From the NCBI GenBank assembly GCA_947501275.1, contig CANMVD010000002.1, forward strand, positions 124,001 to 188,000: a DNA stretch of 64,000 nt. The letters run 5' to 3'. The notes below the pieces were generated by a model. It had not been told where the DNA came from. It saw only the letters and a program-made list of their open reading frames with translations, and did no database searches. The position numbers were made by a program, and so were the translations under genes. Below are positions 1 to 8,304 of the stretch, piece after piece (position 1 is the stretch's first letter; each line of letters starts with the position of its first letter). This DNA comes from an uncultured Tateyamaria sp. GTDB lineage: Bacteria; Pseudomonadota; Alphaproteobacteria; Rhodobacterales; Rhodobacteraceae.

Positions 1-123
1 GTTTGAGTTGGTCTCCGCACGAGTAAAAACGAAAAAACGACCACCGGGTCACCCCGGGGCCGCTTACCCACTTCTTCTAGCTTGTCACAAGTTATACGTG
101 TGATCGTTCGCAGAGTCAAGGTA

Positions 124-163
124 AATCCCGCGCGCCGCGCACAGGGCAACGCGCGGTGGGATT
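124..163. other. GC-rich hairpin
   Basis: An inverted repeat with outer arms AATCCC and GGGATT (124-129 and 158-163) encloses a very GC-rich interior. It lies beyond the minus-strand cluster that ends at 190. No T-run follows on either strand, so a terminator role is uncertain; it may be a structured intergenic element. Confidence 0.35.
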
Positions 164-164
164 A

Positions 165-195
165 ACAAAACCCTAATTATCATAATATGTTAGGG
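165..195 (-). terminator. Probable rho-independent terminator of the small-gene cluster
   Basis: On the minus strand the arms CCCTAA and TTAGGG (190-195 and 171-176) form an AT-rich stem followed by TTTTGTT. The stem begins at the stop codon of the last small gene, so it plausibly ends the 190-1725 transcript. The stem is weak in GC. Confidence 0.4.
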
Positions 196-411
196 TATGA
201 CGTCTCTTAACCCGGCAATGCTGCACAACACAACCCAAGCGCGCACAACCTTCAAGGCCGCCAAGTCCGCAAGTGCGATCTTCGAACCCAACTGCACCAA
301 GGCATCAATCGCTTTCAATGCCGCCACCAAGGTCGCCGCCGCTTCGATCACCAGATTGATGATGAACATGACCAAAGACACGGCAAGCGCCGTGATATCC
401 AGAATATTCAA
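190..411 (-). CDS. Small hydrophobic protein, unknown
   Basis: A 73-residue protein from a TTG start; no upstream ATG in frame is credible. Residues about 5-35 form one long hydrophobic stretch (ALAVSLVMFIINLV then an alanine-rich part), so a single membrane segment or a membrane-active helix is likely. It is the last gene of a minus-strand cluster of small unknown genes and starts 16 bases after the stop of the broken gene upstream. I recognise no family. The TTG start and lack of a clear ribosome binding site make the exact start uncertain. Confidence 0.4.
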   Translation of the reverse strand: MNILDITALAVSLVMFIINLVIEAAATLVAALKAIDALVQLGSKIALADLAALKVVRAWVVLCSIAGLRDVIP

Positions 412-427
412 CCCTGCGCCGCGTCGG

Positions 428-995
428 TCATGAATGTGCGCGTTGCATTAGGAAAAACTCCAGCGCGTGGTTGAAGACTTCGATCACACCGCCAATCACC
501 GCCGCGCCCATCACAATCCAAAAGGGCGCACGCGACCCTGCGCGCGCCGCCTCCGGGTCCCGCAACGCCATCGCATCCGTCACAAGGATCGGGGCCATCT
601 CGATCTGCGCCTTGATGCCATCCAGCTGCGGCATCAAGGCTCCCAAAGACCCCAACACAGTCTCCAATCCCTTGCTGACCCCCAAGCGAATGCAGCGACT
701 TTTGCAAAATCCCCGGCAGCTTCACATCGGCAAAACCCGCCTGCACATGACCGCCCGCCGCCAGACGCGCCTCAAAGTGGTCCAGCCGCGCATGAGACAA
801 AGGGGCCACATCCAATCCCTCTGGGGTCAAGGCTGTTGCCGTGTCCCGTTACACACTCTCAACCGCACCCCAGGTCGACTTGAGCGACCGCGCAAACCCT
901 TTCAACGTCTCGGGCGCATCGTTCAGAAACAGCGCCGAATGATCCCGGCTGAGGTCCTCACCTGCCCCGCCAATCGCATTCCGATATTGTCGCAC
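428..995 (-). pseudogene. Broken gene of unknown family: in-frame stop plus frameshift
   Basis: Reading on the minus strand from GTG at 995, 48 codons (RQYRNAIGG... AVESV) end at TAA 849-851. The same frame continues beyond the stop as RDTATALTPEGLDVAPL... ILQKSLHSLG. At a run of five G (complement of 679-683) the coherent frame then changes, and removing one G joins HSLG to VSKGLETVLGSLGALMPQL, which runs to the stop at 428. The repaired protein would be about 188 residues with a C-terminal hydrophobic segment (PFWIVMGAAVIGGVIEVF). Alternatives are two real genes (849-995, and 408-830 or 428-685) or a homopolymer sequencing error. No family is recognised. Confidence 0.45.
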
Positions 996-1012
996 CCAAA
1001 CAGTACCCCAGC

Positions 1013-1306
1013 TTAGACGCCCTCGGACCCATCCTTCAGGAAATCGATGACTTTATCCGCATTGCCATCCGAAAACAGCGAAAATCTGTCGTGAAACCGC
1101 ATCGTGGCATCGGTGGCAAAGGCGCCCACCAATGTCTGAAAACCCTCGGCCAACCCTTTGGTCTCATCAAGGATCTTTTCGGGTAACTTTAGCCCCTCTT
1201 CCATCGCCTTACGGCCAAAATCCAGAACGCTGCCCGCCCAGTCCAAACCGATCTCCGGCGTGTCAGATGTGTCGGTGTTATCCGGTTTATCGATAGCCTC
1301 ACCCAT
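1013..1306 (-). CDS. Small acidic protein, unknown
   Basis: A 97-residue protein beginning MGEAIDKPDNTD. I chose ATG 1306 over an upstream GTG at 1321 because a six-G ribosome-binding-like run lies 6 bases before it and the upstream gene stops at 1318. It has a polar Asp/Thr-rich N-terminus, then amphipathic helix-like segments (LDFGRKAMEEGLKLPEKIL), and no signal peptide or membrane segment. It sits 11 bases after the preceding gene, so the two are probably co-transcribed. I recognise no domain. Confidence 0.55.
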   Translation of the reverse strand: MGEAIDKPDNTDTSDTPEIGLDWAGSVLDFGRKAMEEGLKLPEKILDETKGLAEGFQTLVGAFATDATMRFHDRFSLFSDGNADKVIDFLKDGSEGV

Positions 1307-1317
1307 GATCGCCCCCC

Positions 1318-1725
1318 TCACACCGTCTGTTTGGCAGTGTAGATCGTCAGCCCGACCTCTCCGGACACCTTGACCGGATCCCCATCCGCATAGACCTGAT
1401 CACGACAGCCAATGCGTACAACAAAGGTGACGTTGTCGGTGTTGTCGATGTTCAGTTGATGACAGCCGACCTCCATACACTGGAACTCGCGATCCTGCAC
1501 CGGCAGGCCAATCGCCCATTGCAGCATCACCGGCAGCGCCCCGCAAAAATAGTACCCCGTAGGGCGGATCAAATCGCTGATAAATCGCGCCTCGTAATAG
1601 CAAATATGCGTGTCAGGATTTGGGAACACCTGCGCGATGAATTTGGCAGTGGCAAGGTAGGTGTTCTTGGCCACCTTCTTGGTGGGCATCGTGATCGTGT
1701 CTAAAGTTGGCAGGGCACCGGCCAT
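1318..1725 (-). CDS. Unknown protein, first gene of the small-gene cluster
   Basis: A 135-residue protein beginning MAGALPTLDTITMP. The start is ATG 1725, preceded by AAGGA at good spacing; an in-frame TTG at 1761 lacks such a site. It contains four scattered cysteines (HICYYEARF, YYFCGALP, FQCMEVGC) and a C-terminal part that reads like beta strands (NVTFVVRIG, GEVGLTIYTA). There is no signal peptide. It leads a minus-strand cluster of four small genes without recognisable homologues, and an AT-rich region upstream (1740-1800) may hold the promoter. Confidence 0.6.
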   Translation of the reverse strand: MAGALPTLDTITMPTKKVAKNTYLATAKFIAQVFPNPDTHICYYEARFISDLIRPTGYYFCGALPVMLQWAIGLPVQDREFQCMEVGCHQLNIDNTDNVTFVVRIGCRDQVYADGDPVKVSGEVGLTIYTAKQTV

Positions 1726-1881
1726 ATAGAAAATCCTTGAAACAGTGCAAAAGTAATTCAACTATTACAAGAATATTCCCGCTTAAGTAGCAAATCAAGA
1801 GCCGGAGGTGGGCGCGCGTCTATCGCCTGTTGCACCCGCTCTCATTGGGATCTTAAGACCGCGCAGGCCAGGGCTGACGCC

Positions 1882-3048
1882 TCAGCCTCCGTCGCTCTCT
1901 TGCTGGCGCTGCGCTTCGATCTCACGCCAGCGGGCCACATTGCGATTGTGCTCATCCAGCGTCTCGGCAAAGGCGTGACCACCGGTTCCATCCGCCACAA
2001 AGAACACGTAGTCCGTGGTGTCGGGTTTTCCCGCCGCGATCAGACTGCCTCGGCCCGGATTTGCAATCGGCGTGGGCGGCAGCCCTTCAATAACATAAGT
2101 ATTCCAAGGGGTTGCCGCGCGCAGTTCAGAACGACGCAACCCGCGCCCCAGCACACCCTGACCTCGCGTGATACCATAGATCACCGTCGGGTCTGTCTGC
2201 AGACGCATACCCCGGTTCAATCGGTTTACAAAGACCGATGACACCTGCCCACGTTCTTCCGCGACACCGGTTTCCTTTTCGATGATGGAGGCAAGGATCA
2301 CCAATTCCTCTGGCCCATTCAGCGGCACAGAAGGGTCACGCCCTTCCCACGCGGCCGAGACAAGCAATTCCTGCTGCTCTGCCATCTGCGCCAAAATGGC
2401 ATTGCGGTCATCACCTTTGCGCACTTCATAGCTGTCAGGGGCCAAAGCCCCTTCGGGCGGCACCTCAGCGACGTCGCCATCCAGAATGTCCATGCCCCGC
2501 AAGGCGTCCACAATCTGCCAGCTCGTCACACCTTCAGCCAGTGCAATGCGGTAACGCGTGTCGGAACCGTTCTTGACCTCATTGTAAACCGCAGGTGTTT
2601 CCTCAACACCGGGCTGAAATTCGGCCCGCTCGACAAAGCGGTTGGTGGCCGGATCCAATTCGCGGATCTGCGCACTCAGGCGGTTCACCCCGATACGGTA
2701 CACCACTTCGGTACCGCACGTGCTGGCCCCGCCGCGTGTCACGATATCCACGATCTCCGACATCGACGCCTCAGGCTCGACAAGGTAGCTGCCCGCCTTC
2801 AACGCGCTCGTCTTGCCTGCGTAGTCCGCGCCCATCCGAAAGATAGACGCATTTGTCACAGCGCCTTCATTCTCCAGATCCCGGCTCACCCGGCGAAAAT
2901 TCGAGCCCCGTTCGACCTGCAGACAAATTGCCTGCGCCAACGGTCCAGCTCCTTCATACTGCGCGCGGCCCCACACAATGACGCCGCCTGCCAGAAACAG
3001 GGCCACAATCAGAAAGGTCACCGCATTAGACGCGATGGATCGCCACAT
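1882..3048 (-). CDS. mltG: Endolytic murein transglycosylase MltG (YceG-like)
   Basis: A 388-residue inner-membrane protein that cuts nascent peptidoglycan glycan strands in the periplasm and so helps set chain length. One N-terminal membrane anchor (residues 10-27) is followed by the YceG domain. The signature ASIIEKETG (253-261) carries the expected catalytic glutamate, about E257; downstream QTDPTVIYG and EGLPPTPIANPG are typical of the family. Its ATG overlaps the fabF stop as TGATG, indicating translational coupling. The fabF-mltG order is common in Rhodobacterales. Confidence 0.95.
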   Translation of the reverse strand: MWRSIASNAVTFLIVALFLAGGVIVWGRAQYEGAGPLAQAICLQVERGSNFRRVSRDLENEGAVTNASIFRMGADYAGKTSALKAGSYLVEPEASMSEIVDIVTRGGASTCGTEVVYRIGVNRLSAQIRELDPATNRFVERAEFQPGVEETPAVYNEVKNGSDTRYRIALAEGVTSWQIVDALRGMDILDGDVAEVPPEGALAPDSYEVRKGDDRNAILAQMAEQQELLVSAAWEGRDPSVPLNGPEELVILASIIEKETGVAEERGQVSSVFVNRLNRGMRLQTDPTVIYGITRGQGVLGRGLRRSELRAATPWNTYVIEGLPPTPIANPGRGSLIAAGKPDTTDYVFFVADGTGGHAFAETLDEHNRNVARWREIEAQRQQESDGG

Positions 3049-4307
3049 CAGCTCACTTTCCCAAAGATAACAGAGGCATTGGTGCCGCCGAAGCCAAAGC
3101 TGTTGGACAATGCGTAATCCACTTTACGCTCACGCTTTGCATTCGGGGCCAGATCAATGGCAGTCTCAACAGCCTGATTGTCCAGATTGATGGTTGGTGG
3201 GCACACCTGATCGCGGATCGCGAGGATCGAGAATATCGCCTCGATCGCTCCGGCTGCACCCAGCAAGTGCCCGGTCGCGGACTTCGTCGAGGACATCGTG
3301 ACATTACCCGCATGATCGCCCAGCAACCGCTCCACCGCGCCCAACTCGATTGTGTCAGCCATGGTCGAGGTGCCATGGGCATTGATGTAATCGATATCCG
3401 ACGGCTCCAGTCCCGCATTGCGCAAAGCGGCGCGCATCGAGCGTTCCCCGCCCTCGCCATCCTCGGACGGGGCCGTGATGTGATAGGCATCGCCCGACAG
3501 GCCATAACCCTTCACTTCGGCATAGATCTTGGCACCCCGGGCTACAGCGTGCTCATACTCTTCCAGCACAACAATGCCCGCGCCTTCACCCATGACAAAT
3601 CCGTCGCGGTCCACGTCATAAGGACGGCTGGCCGACTTGGGATCATCCGCCCGTTTGGTGGACAACGCCTTGCACGCGTTGAAACCTGCGATACCGATCT
3701 TGCAGATGGCCGCCTCGGCACCGCCTGCCACCATCACATCCGCATCACCGTGCTGGATCAGACGGGACGCATCGCCTATGGCGTGCGCTCCTGTTGAGCA
3801 GGCCGTCACAACCGAATGGTTGGGGCCCTTGAACCCGTATTTGATACTGACCTGCCCGGAAATCAGATTGATCAAAGCGCCAGGCACAAAGAAAGGAGAC
3901 ACGCGACGCGGCCCCTTCTCTTCCATCATAACAGCCGTGTTGGCGATGGAATTGAGGCCACCAATGCCCGAACCGATCAAAACACCAGTGCGCTCAAGAT
4001 CCTCACGGCCCTCAGGGGTCCAGCCCGCATCCTCAACCGCCTGTTGCGCGGCTGCGAGGCCAAACATGATAAAGTTGTCAACCTTGCGCTGCTCTTTGGG
4101 GGCCATATAGGCGTCCGCATTGAAGGTCCCGTCCGACCCATCACCCAGCGGCACTTCGCAGGCGTATGTTGTGGCCAACCCTTCGGGATCAAATTGCGTG
4201 ATAGGGCCCGCACCCGATTGCGCATCAAGGATACGGGACCAGCTGTCCTCCACCCCATCCGCCAACGGTGTCACCAACCCCAAACCGGTCACAACTACTC
4301 TGCGCAT
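3048..4307 (-). CDS. fabF: Beta-ketoacyl-ACP synthase II
   Basis: A 419-residue condensing enzyme of type II fatty-acid synthesis that joins malonyl-ACP to acyl-ACP in the cytoplasm. The Cys-His-His triad is visible: C170 in TACSTGAH, H311 in NAHGTST and H347 in SATGHLLG. I chose the ATG at 4307 (MRRVVVTGLG), the usual N-terminus of the family; in-frame starts up to 4352 would add a tail not seen in FabF. It overlaps mltG and is separated from acpP by a GNAT gene and a palindromic intergenic element, so it probably has its own promoter. Confidence 0.96.
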   Translation of the reverse strand: MRRVVVTGLGLVTPLADGVEDSWSRILDAQSGAGPITQFDPEGLATTYACEVPLGDGSDGTFNADAYMAPKEQRKVDNFIMFGLAAAQQAVEDAGWTPEGREDLERTGVLIGSGIGGLNSIANTAVMMEEKGPRRVSPFFVPGALINLISGQVSIKYGFKGPNHSVVTACSTGAHAIGDASRLIQHGDADVMVAGGAEAAICKIGIAGFNACKALSTKRADDPKSASRPYDVDRDGFVMGEGAGIVVLEEYEHAVARGAKIYAEVKGYGLSGDAYHITAPSEDGEGGERSMRAALRNAGLEPSDIDYINAHGTSTMADTIELGAVERLLGDHAGNVTMSSTKSATGHLLGAAGAIEAIFSILAIRDQVCPPTINLDNQAVETAIDLAPNAKRERKVDYALSNSFGFGGTNASVIFGKVS

Positions 4308-4385
4308 CTGCTCATGCCCCCGCATTATCTGTTGCCCGCTCATAGCCCGCACAACCCATCCTGTTCAAGCCCCAGCCATGTGTAG

Positions 4386-4554
4386 CTCTTTCGCTTCGGA
4401 GCCGCCTTTGCTGCGAAGATTTGGGCAGAACAGACGGCACGGGCCAAGAAAAATTGCCGAGGGGCCCCGCGCGCGGGGAGACGGCCATTTTGCTTGGGGC
4501 GGGACGGATGCTCTGACAAAACGCACGCACAAAGACGGCTCCGAAGCGAAAGAC
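4386..4554. repeat. Large imperfect intergenic palindrome (~170 bases)
   Basis: The outer arms 4386-4410 and 4530-4554 match as inverted repeats at 23 of 25 positions (core CTTTCGCTTCGGAGCCG). The inner parts, from about 4424 inward and from about 4518 back, continue the symmetry at roughly 24 of 33 positions, and the centre near 4460-4482 is the GC-rich GGGGCCCCGCGCGCGGGG. It fills most of the 373-base gap between fabF and the GNAT gene. It could be a palindromic intergenic element or MITE-like relic, or a structured leader; no coding sequence is credible here. Confidence 0.6.
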
Positions 4555-4680
4555 CTTTCGCTTGGGTGAGCCTGCAACGCAAACTCTCCGGCACCGACCC
4601 AAGCATCAGCCCCCGCCAAGCAGACCAAATCAAGAATGGAATGCGCCGCAAGGCGCGCCTTTGGATCACAGCCACGCGCC

Positions 4681-5217
4681 CTACCCCTGCGGTACCGACT
4701 TGCGCAGCATCAGATGCACAGGTCCAGACGCATCTTCCGCTGCGCGCAACAGCTTGTAGCCAAGCCGGTTGGCGAGTTGCAAAGATGGCTCGTGATCGGG
4801 ATGGATCATGCACGCCAGAGGGCCCGTGACGACACGGTCAAACCAATCATGGGCGGCTTGCACGGCCTCTTGGGCCAAACCGCGACCCTGCGCTTCAGGG
4901 GCCAGAACCCAGCCGGCCTCGGGAACACTGTCAAAATCACTTCCCAAGCCGCGCGCGCCATAAAAGAACCCCGCCTGCCCGACCATGGCCTTGGTCTCGT
5001 GGTCTTCAATCGCCCATTGGCCAAAACCGGTGACCTGCCAATGGCCTGCATTGATCAAAAAGGCACGCCATGCCTCATTGCGGCTGCGCGGGACGCCGCC
5101 GATATAGGTCACGACTTCCGGCATCGCCCAGATCTCGGCAAAGCGGTCAAAGTCACCCGGTCGCATCGCGCGCAAAGTCACGCGCGCCGTGTTGATAGTC
5201 GGCACTTGTCTGTTCAT
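4681..5217 (-). CDS. GNAT acetyltransferase, RimJ/RimL-like
   Basis: A 178-residue GNAT-fold enzyme expected to move an acetyl group from acetyl-CoA to an amine, possibly a protein N-terminus. It starts with the usual TARVTLRAMRPGDFDRF strand-helix; the acetyl-CoA loop is APEAQGRGLAQEA (about 106-118), and NRLGYKLL near the C-terminus is the family's last motif. It lies between acpP and fabF but an acpP terminator precedes it, so it is probably an inserted, separately transcribed gene. The substrate cannot be told. Confidence 0.85.
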   Translation of the reverse strand: MNRQVPTINTARVTLRAMRPGDFDRFAEIWAMPEVVTYIGGVPRSRNEAWRAFLINAGHWQVTGFGQWAIEDHETKAMVGQAGFFYGARGLGSDFDSVPEAGWVLAPEAQGRGLAQEAVQAAHDWFDRVVTGPLACMIHPDHEPSLQLANRLGYKLLRAAEDASGPVHLMLRKSVPQG

Positions 5218-5303
5218 GGAAGGTGTCCTGCCCGATCACCATTTTTCTTTTGCCCGATGGTGCACCCAAGCGTCGGGCAATGACAAGCAAGATCGGCGCG
5301 GAC

Positions 5304-5344
5304 AAACAAAAACGGCGCTTCTCCGCATAGGAAAAGCGCCGTTT
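5304..5344 (-). terminator. Rho-independent terminator after acpP
   Basis: On the minus strand an 11-base stem AAACGGCGCTT / AAGCGCCGTTT is followed by a T-rich tract. It lies about 36 bases after the acpP stop and should end the fabD-fabG-acpP transcript. Confidence 0.85.
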
Positions 5345-5380
5345 GCTCAGGCAGTTGCCCGATATATATACGTGACGGGC

Positions 5381-5614
5381 TTAGGACGCTTTCGTAATAA
5401 AGCCCACAGCATCGCCAAAGGTCTGGATCGTCTCGGCTGCGTCGTCCGGGATCTCGATGCCGAACTCTTCTTCAAAAGCCATCACCAGCTCAACAGTGTC
5501 CAGGCTGTCTGCGCCCAGATCGTCGATGAAGGATGCGTTTTCCGAGACTTTGTCCTCGTCCACACCCAGATGTTCCACAACGATCTTTTTCACGCGGTCC
5601 GCGATGTCGCTCAT
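5381..5614 (-). CDS. acpP: Acyl carrier protein
   Basis: A 77-residue acidic protein carrying growing acyl chains on 4'-phosphopantetheine. The attachment serine is S37 in GADSLDT, and the helix [14 protein letters not shown] follows as expected. The start is the ATG at 5614 ([10 protein letters not shown]), with GAGGA a few bases upstream; longer in-frame starts have no support. It follows fabG with a ~200-base gap that may hold an extra promoter, as acpP usually needs high expression. Confidence 0.97.
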   Translation of the reverse strand: MSDIADRVKKIVVEHLGVDEDKVSENASFIDDLGADSLDTVELVMAFEEEFGIEIPDDAAETIQTFGDAVGFITKAS

Positions 5615-5812
5615 ATGACTGTCCTCATTTTTGTCAGGGCGCAAATTGGCCGCCCCCAAGTGGTGTCCCCATCGTGTCGGGGCGCTGGTCTTGCCCCCTT
5701 GGGGCGGTGAAGCATTGGGCGGCCTACACGTGCAAGTCGTATTCCCCAACGCCGGATTCTGCGCCGCCTATAGCATATCCCGTTCAGATCGCAAGGCTTC
5801 GTCTGTTAGCGC

Positions 5813-6550
5813 CTACAACATGGCCATGCCGCCGTTGACGTGCAAGGTGTTGCCCGTCACATAAGCGGCTTCGGGGCTGGCAAGGTACAACACTGCGGCA
5901 GCAATTTCATGCGCTTCGCCCATGCGGCCAGCCGGAATTTGTCCCATGATTCCAGACTTTTGGTCATCCGTCAGCTTGTCCGTCATAGCCGTGGCAATAA
6001 AGCCGGGGGCAACCGCATTTACCGTGATCCCACGGCTGGCCACCTCATAGGCGAGACTCTTGGACATGCCCACCATACCGGCTTTGGACGCGGCATAGTT
6101 CGCCTGACCGGGATTGCCCGTGGCCCCCACAATGGACGAGATATTGATGATACGGCCCCAGCGGGACTTCATCATCGGACGCATCACACCCTTGCACAGC
6201 TTGAAGGTCGCGGTGAGGTTCACATCAATCACCGACTGCCATTCTTCGTCCGACATGCGCATGAATATGTTGTCACGGGTGATACCGGCATTATTGACCA
6301 GAATATCAACGGCCCCCATCGCCTCCAGCGCCTGCTTGGGCAGCGCGTCCACCGCCTCTGCGTCACTGAGGTTGCAAGGCAACACATAGGCGCGCTCGCC
6401 CAATTCATCCGCAAGCGCCTGCAATGGCTCAACCCGTGTGCCCGACAATCCTACGGTGGCTCCAGCACCATGCAGGGCGCGCGCAATATCAGCGCCAATT
6501 CCGCCCGAAGCGCCTGTGACCAGCGCGCATTTCCCCGTCAGATCAAACAT
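5813..6550 (-). CDS. fabG: 3-oxoacyl-ACP reductase
   Basis: A 245-residue short-chain dehydrogenase that reduces 3-oxoacyl-ACP with NADPH. The cofactor loop is TGASGGIG (12-19), NNAG is at 86-89, the catalytic serine at about 138-139 (NISS), and Y152xxxK156 in NYAASK. The PGFIATAMT segment fits FabG. The ATG at 6550 lies inside the end of the upstream VPLPA-CTERM gene (8-base overlap), so the two are translationally coupled. Confidence 0.96.
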   Translation of the reverse strand: MFDLTGKCALVTGASGGIGADIARALHGAGATVGLSGTRVEPLQALADELGERAYVLPCNLSDAEAVDALPKQALEAMGAVDILVNNAGITRDNIFMRMSDEEWQSVIDVNLTATFKLCKGVMRPMMKSRWGRIINISSIVGATGNPGQANYAASKAGMVGMSKSLAYEVASRGITVNAVAPGFIATAMTDKLTDDQKSGIMGQIPAGRMGEAHEIAAAVLYLASPEAAYVTGNTLHVNGGMAML

Positions 6551-7103
6551 GTGTGCTCTCCTTTTCTGCTTTGCGGCGACGTATAGCCACCAACGCACCA
6601 AGTCCGCCCAGCAGAACCAGACCTGACGCAGGCAACGGCACGATTGGTGGCAATTCTTCCGCTCTGAACACAGCAAAGCCACCCTCAAATGTCGACAAAT
6701 TGGCCGCTGTTACCGTGATCGGTGCATCGAGCGCCGTGATGCGCAAAAACAGCTCTGTCACAGATGCATCAATAGTCAGATCCGTGCCCAGACTGCGCGA
6801 AAACGCATCCACATTGCTTGCCGACGCTGTAAAACCACCCGAAAACAGATCATCTGCCCCGCGCACAGAACCTACGGTAAACCCAAGGCTCTCTCCCAAG
6901 GACAACAGCGCACCATTGCCCACATCACAGGCCGGGACGACGTTGCAGGACGCGCCAAAACGCTCCAGCGTCAGCGCCCCGAAGGCGCTGAGATCAATGC
7001 GAAAATCGACACTGTCGCCAATGCCCACAGTGGCTGCGTGGCCCCATGTCGCCGACAGGCCAAATAGAACGCCGCATGCGGCCCCCAAAATGCGTTTCAA
7101 CAC
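6543..7103 (-). CDS. Exported VPLPA-CTERM sorting-domain protein
   Basis: A 186-residue secreted protein with an N-terminal signal peptide (RILGAACGVLFGLSATWGHA) and a C-terminal sorting signal: VPLPASGLVLLGG, a hydrophobic helix, and the basic tail RRRK. That tripartite end is the VPLPA-CTERM form of PEP-CTERM signals, recognised by exosortase-type enzymes in Rhodobacterales. The middle is Ser/Ala/Thr-rich with two cysteines (ASCNVVPACD) and no known enzyme motif. It sits between fabD and fabG and overlaps fabG. A surface or matrix role is inference. Confidence 0.85.
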   Translation of the reverse strand: MLKRILGAACGVLFGLSATWGHAATVGIGDSVDFRIDLSAFGALTLERFGASCNVVPACDVGNGALLSLGESLGFTVGSVRGADDLFSGGFTASASNVDAFSRSLGTDLTIDASVTELFLRITALDAPITVTAANLSTFEGGFAVFRAEELPPIVPLPASGLVLLGGLGALVAIRRRKAEKESTHV

Positions 7104-7136
7104 GTTAACTGCCCTCTTTTTATATTCTCGTTGGGC

Positions 7137-8075
7137 TCAGGCCTGCGCGGCCAGAACCGTTTCCACATCTTTCGGCGTTCCAATCGCTTGCGTCAACACA
7201 GAGCGATCAATACGCCGGATCATCCCGGACAGGGCCTTGCCTGCGCCAATCTCCCACATCTCCGTGACGCCCTCGCCGGCCATCCATGCCACACTCTCGC
7301 GCCAGCGCACGGACCCTGTGACCTGATCCACCAGATGGTTGCGCAACAATGTGGCGGAGGTACAGCCCTGCGCTGTGACGTTGGGTACGACGCTCACAGC
7401 GGGCGCGTTGATGTCCACATGGCTCAACGCCTCGGCCATCACAGCCGCGGCAGGTTCCATCAGAGTGCAGTGAAACGGTGCCGAGACCGGCAGCATAACC
7501 GCCCGTTTGGCGCCGCGTTCCTTGGCAATCTCGACAGCGCGCTCCACAGCCGCCTTGTGGCCGGACACGACCACCTGACCAGGATCGTTGTCATTGGCCG
7601 CCTGACAGACCTCGCCTTGCGCAGCCTCCTGGGCTACTGCTGTCACGCTCTCAAAATCCAGACCCAGCAGAGCGGCCATCGCACCAATGCCCACGGGAAC
7701 CGCCTCCTGCATGGCCTTGCCTCGGGTGCGCAAAAGCCTTGCAGCATCTGCCACGGACAAGGAACCCGCCGCACACAATGCCGAATATTCTCCCAAGGAA
7801 TGCCCAGCCACAAATGCGGCACGATCAACCCCAATGCCTTCTGCCTCCAGCGCCCGCATCGCTGCCATGGATGTGGCCATCAGGGCGGGCTGCGCATTCT
7901 GGGTCAGGGTCAGCACCTCTTGATCGCCTTCCCAGATCAGCGCGCTCAGCTTTTCGCCCAAAGCATCGTCCACCTCGTCAAACACAGCGCGCGCGGCTGG
8001 ATAGGCGTCAGCCAGATCACGGCCCATGCCGATGGTTTGCGCGCCCTGGCCCGGAAATACAAATGCAACGCTCAT
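7137..8075 (-). CDS. fabD: Malonyl-CoA:ACP transacylase
   Basis: A 312-residue enzyme that loads malonyl groups onto ACP for chain elongation. The nucleophile S93 is in GHSLGEYSA and the catalytic H202 in APFHCTLM; GQGAQ (9-13) is the N-terminal family motif. The start MSVAFVFPGQG at 8075 fits the family; the open frame extending upstream to 8222 is not typical. It heads the minus-strand fab cluster. Confidence 0.96.
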   Translation of the reverse strand: MSVAFVFPGQGAQTIGMGRDLADAYPAARAVFDEVDDALGEKLSALIWEGDQEVLTLTQNAQPALMATSMAAMRALEAEGIGVDRAAFVAGHSLGEYSALCAAGSLSVADAARLLRTRGKAMQEAVPVGIGAMAALLGLDFESVTAVAQEAAQGEVCQAANDNDPGQVVVSGHKAAVERAVEIAKERGAKRAVMLPVSAPFHCTLMEPAAAVMAEALSHVDINAPAVSVVPNVTAQGCTSATLLRNHLVDQVTGSVRWRESVAWMAGEGVTEMWEIGAGKALSGMIRRIDRSVLTQAIGTPKDVETVLAAQA

Positions 8076-8260
8076 GGCCTGCCCCTCATTTTGTCTTTTC
8101 TGTCTGGCTTTTGGTGTAAAGCGCGCGTCCCATGCACACAAGTCACCTGAAGCGACAGCCGTCGGGCAACGGTATCGGCAGTCTTTCGCACCGCGCATTC
8201 GTGCACGAGTGCTGTGCACCACTTTGTGCTTGTGTGTCGCAAAATCTGCATAACATTAGG

Positions 8261-8274
8261 ACAACACGTGTTGT
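8261..8274. promoter_or_regulatory. 14-base perfect palindrome, candidate operator
   Basis: ACAACACGTGTTGT is a perfect palindrome ending 30 bases before the cytochrome b561-YceI start, in the divergent gap with fabD. The position suits a repressor or activator of the b561 gene. The binding protein is unknown. Confidence 0.4.
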
Positions 8275-8304
8275 TCCCAATGACACACCAGCCGGAGATC
8301 GCCC

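Noticed and set aside
471-1016. Plus-strand open frame of 181 codons across the small-gene region
   Set aside because: It has no ribosome binding site, its composition reads as the reverse of minus-strand genes, and the minus-strand pieces make better proteins.
190-1725. The small-gene cluster as a gene transfer agent or prophage remnant
   Set aside because: No capsid, portal, terminase, tail or integrase motif is visible in any of the proteins, so I left the function open.
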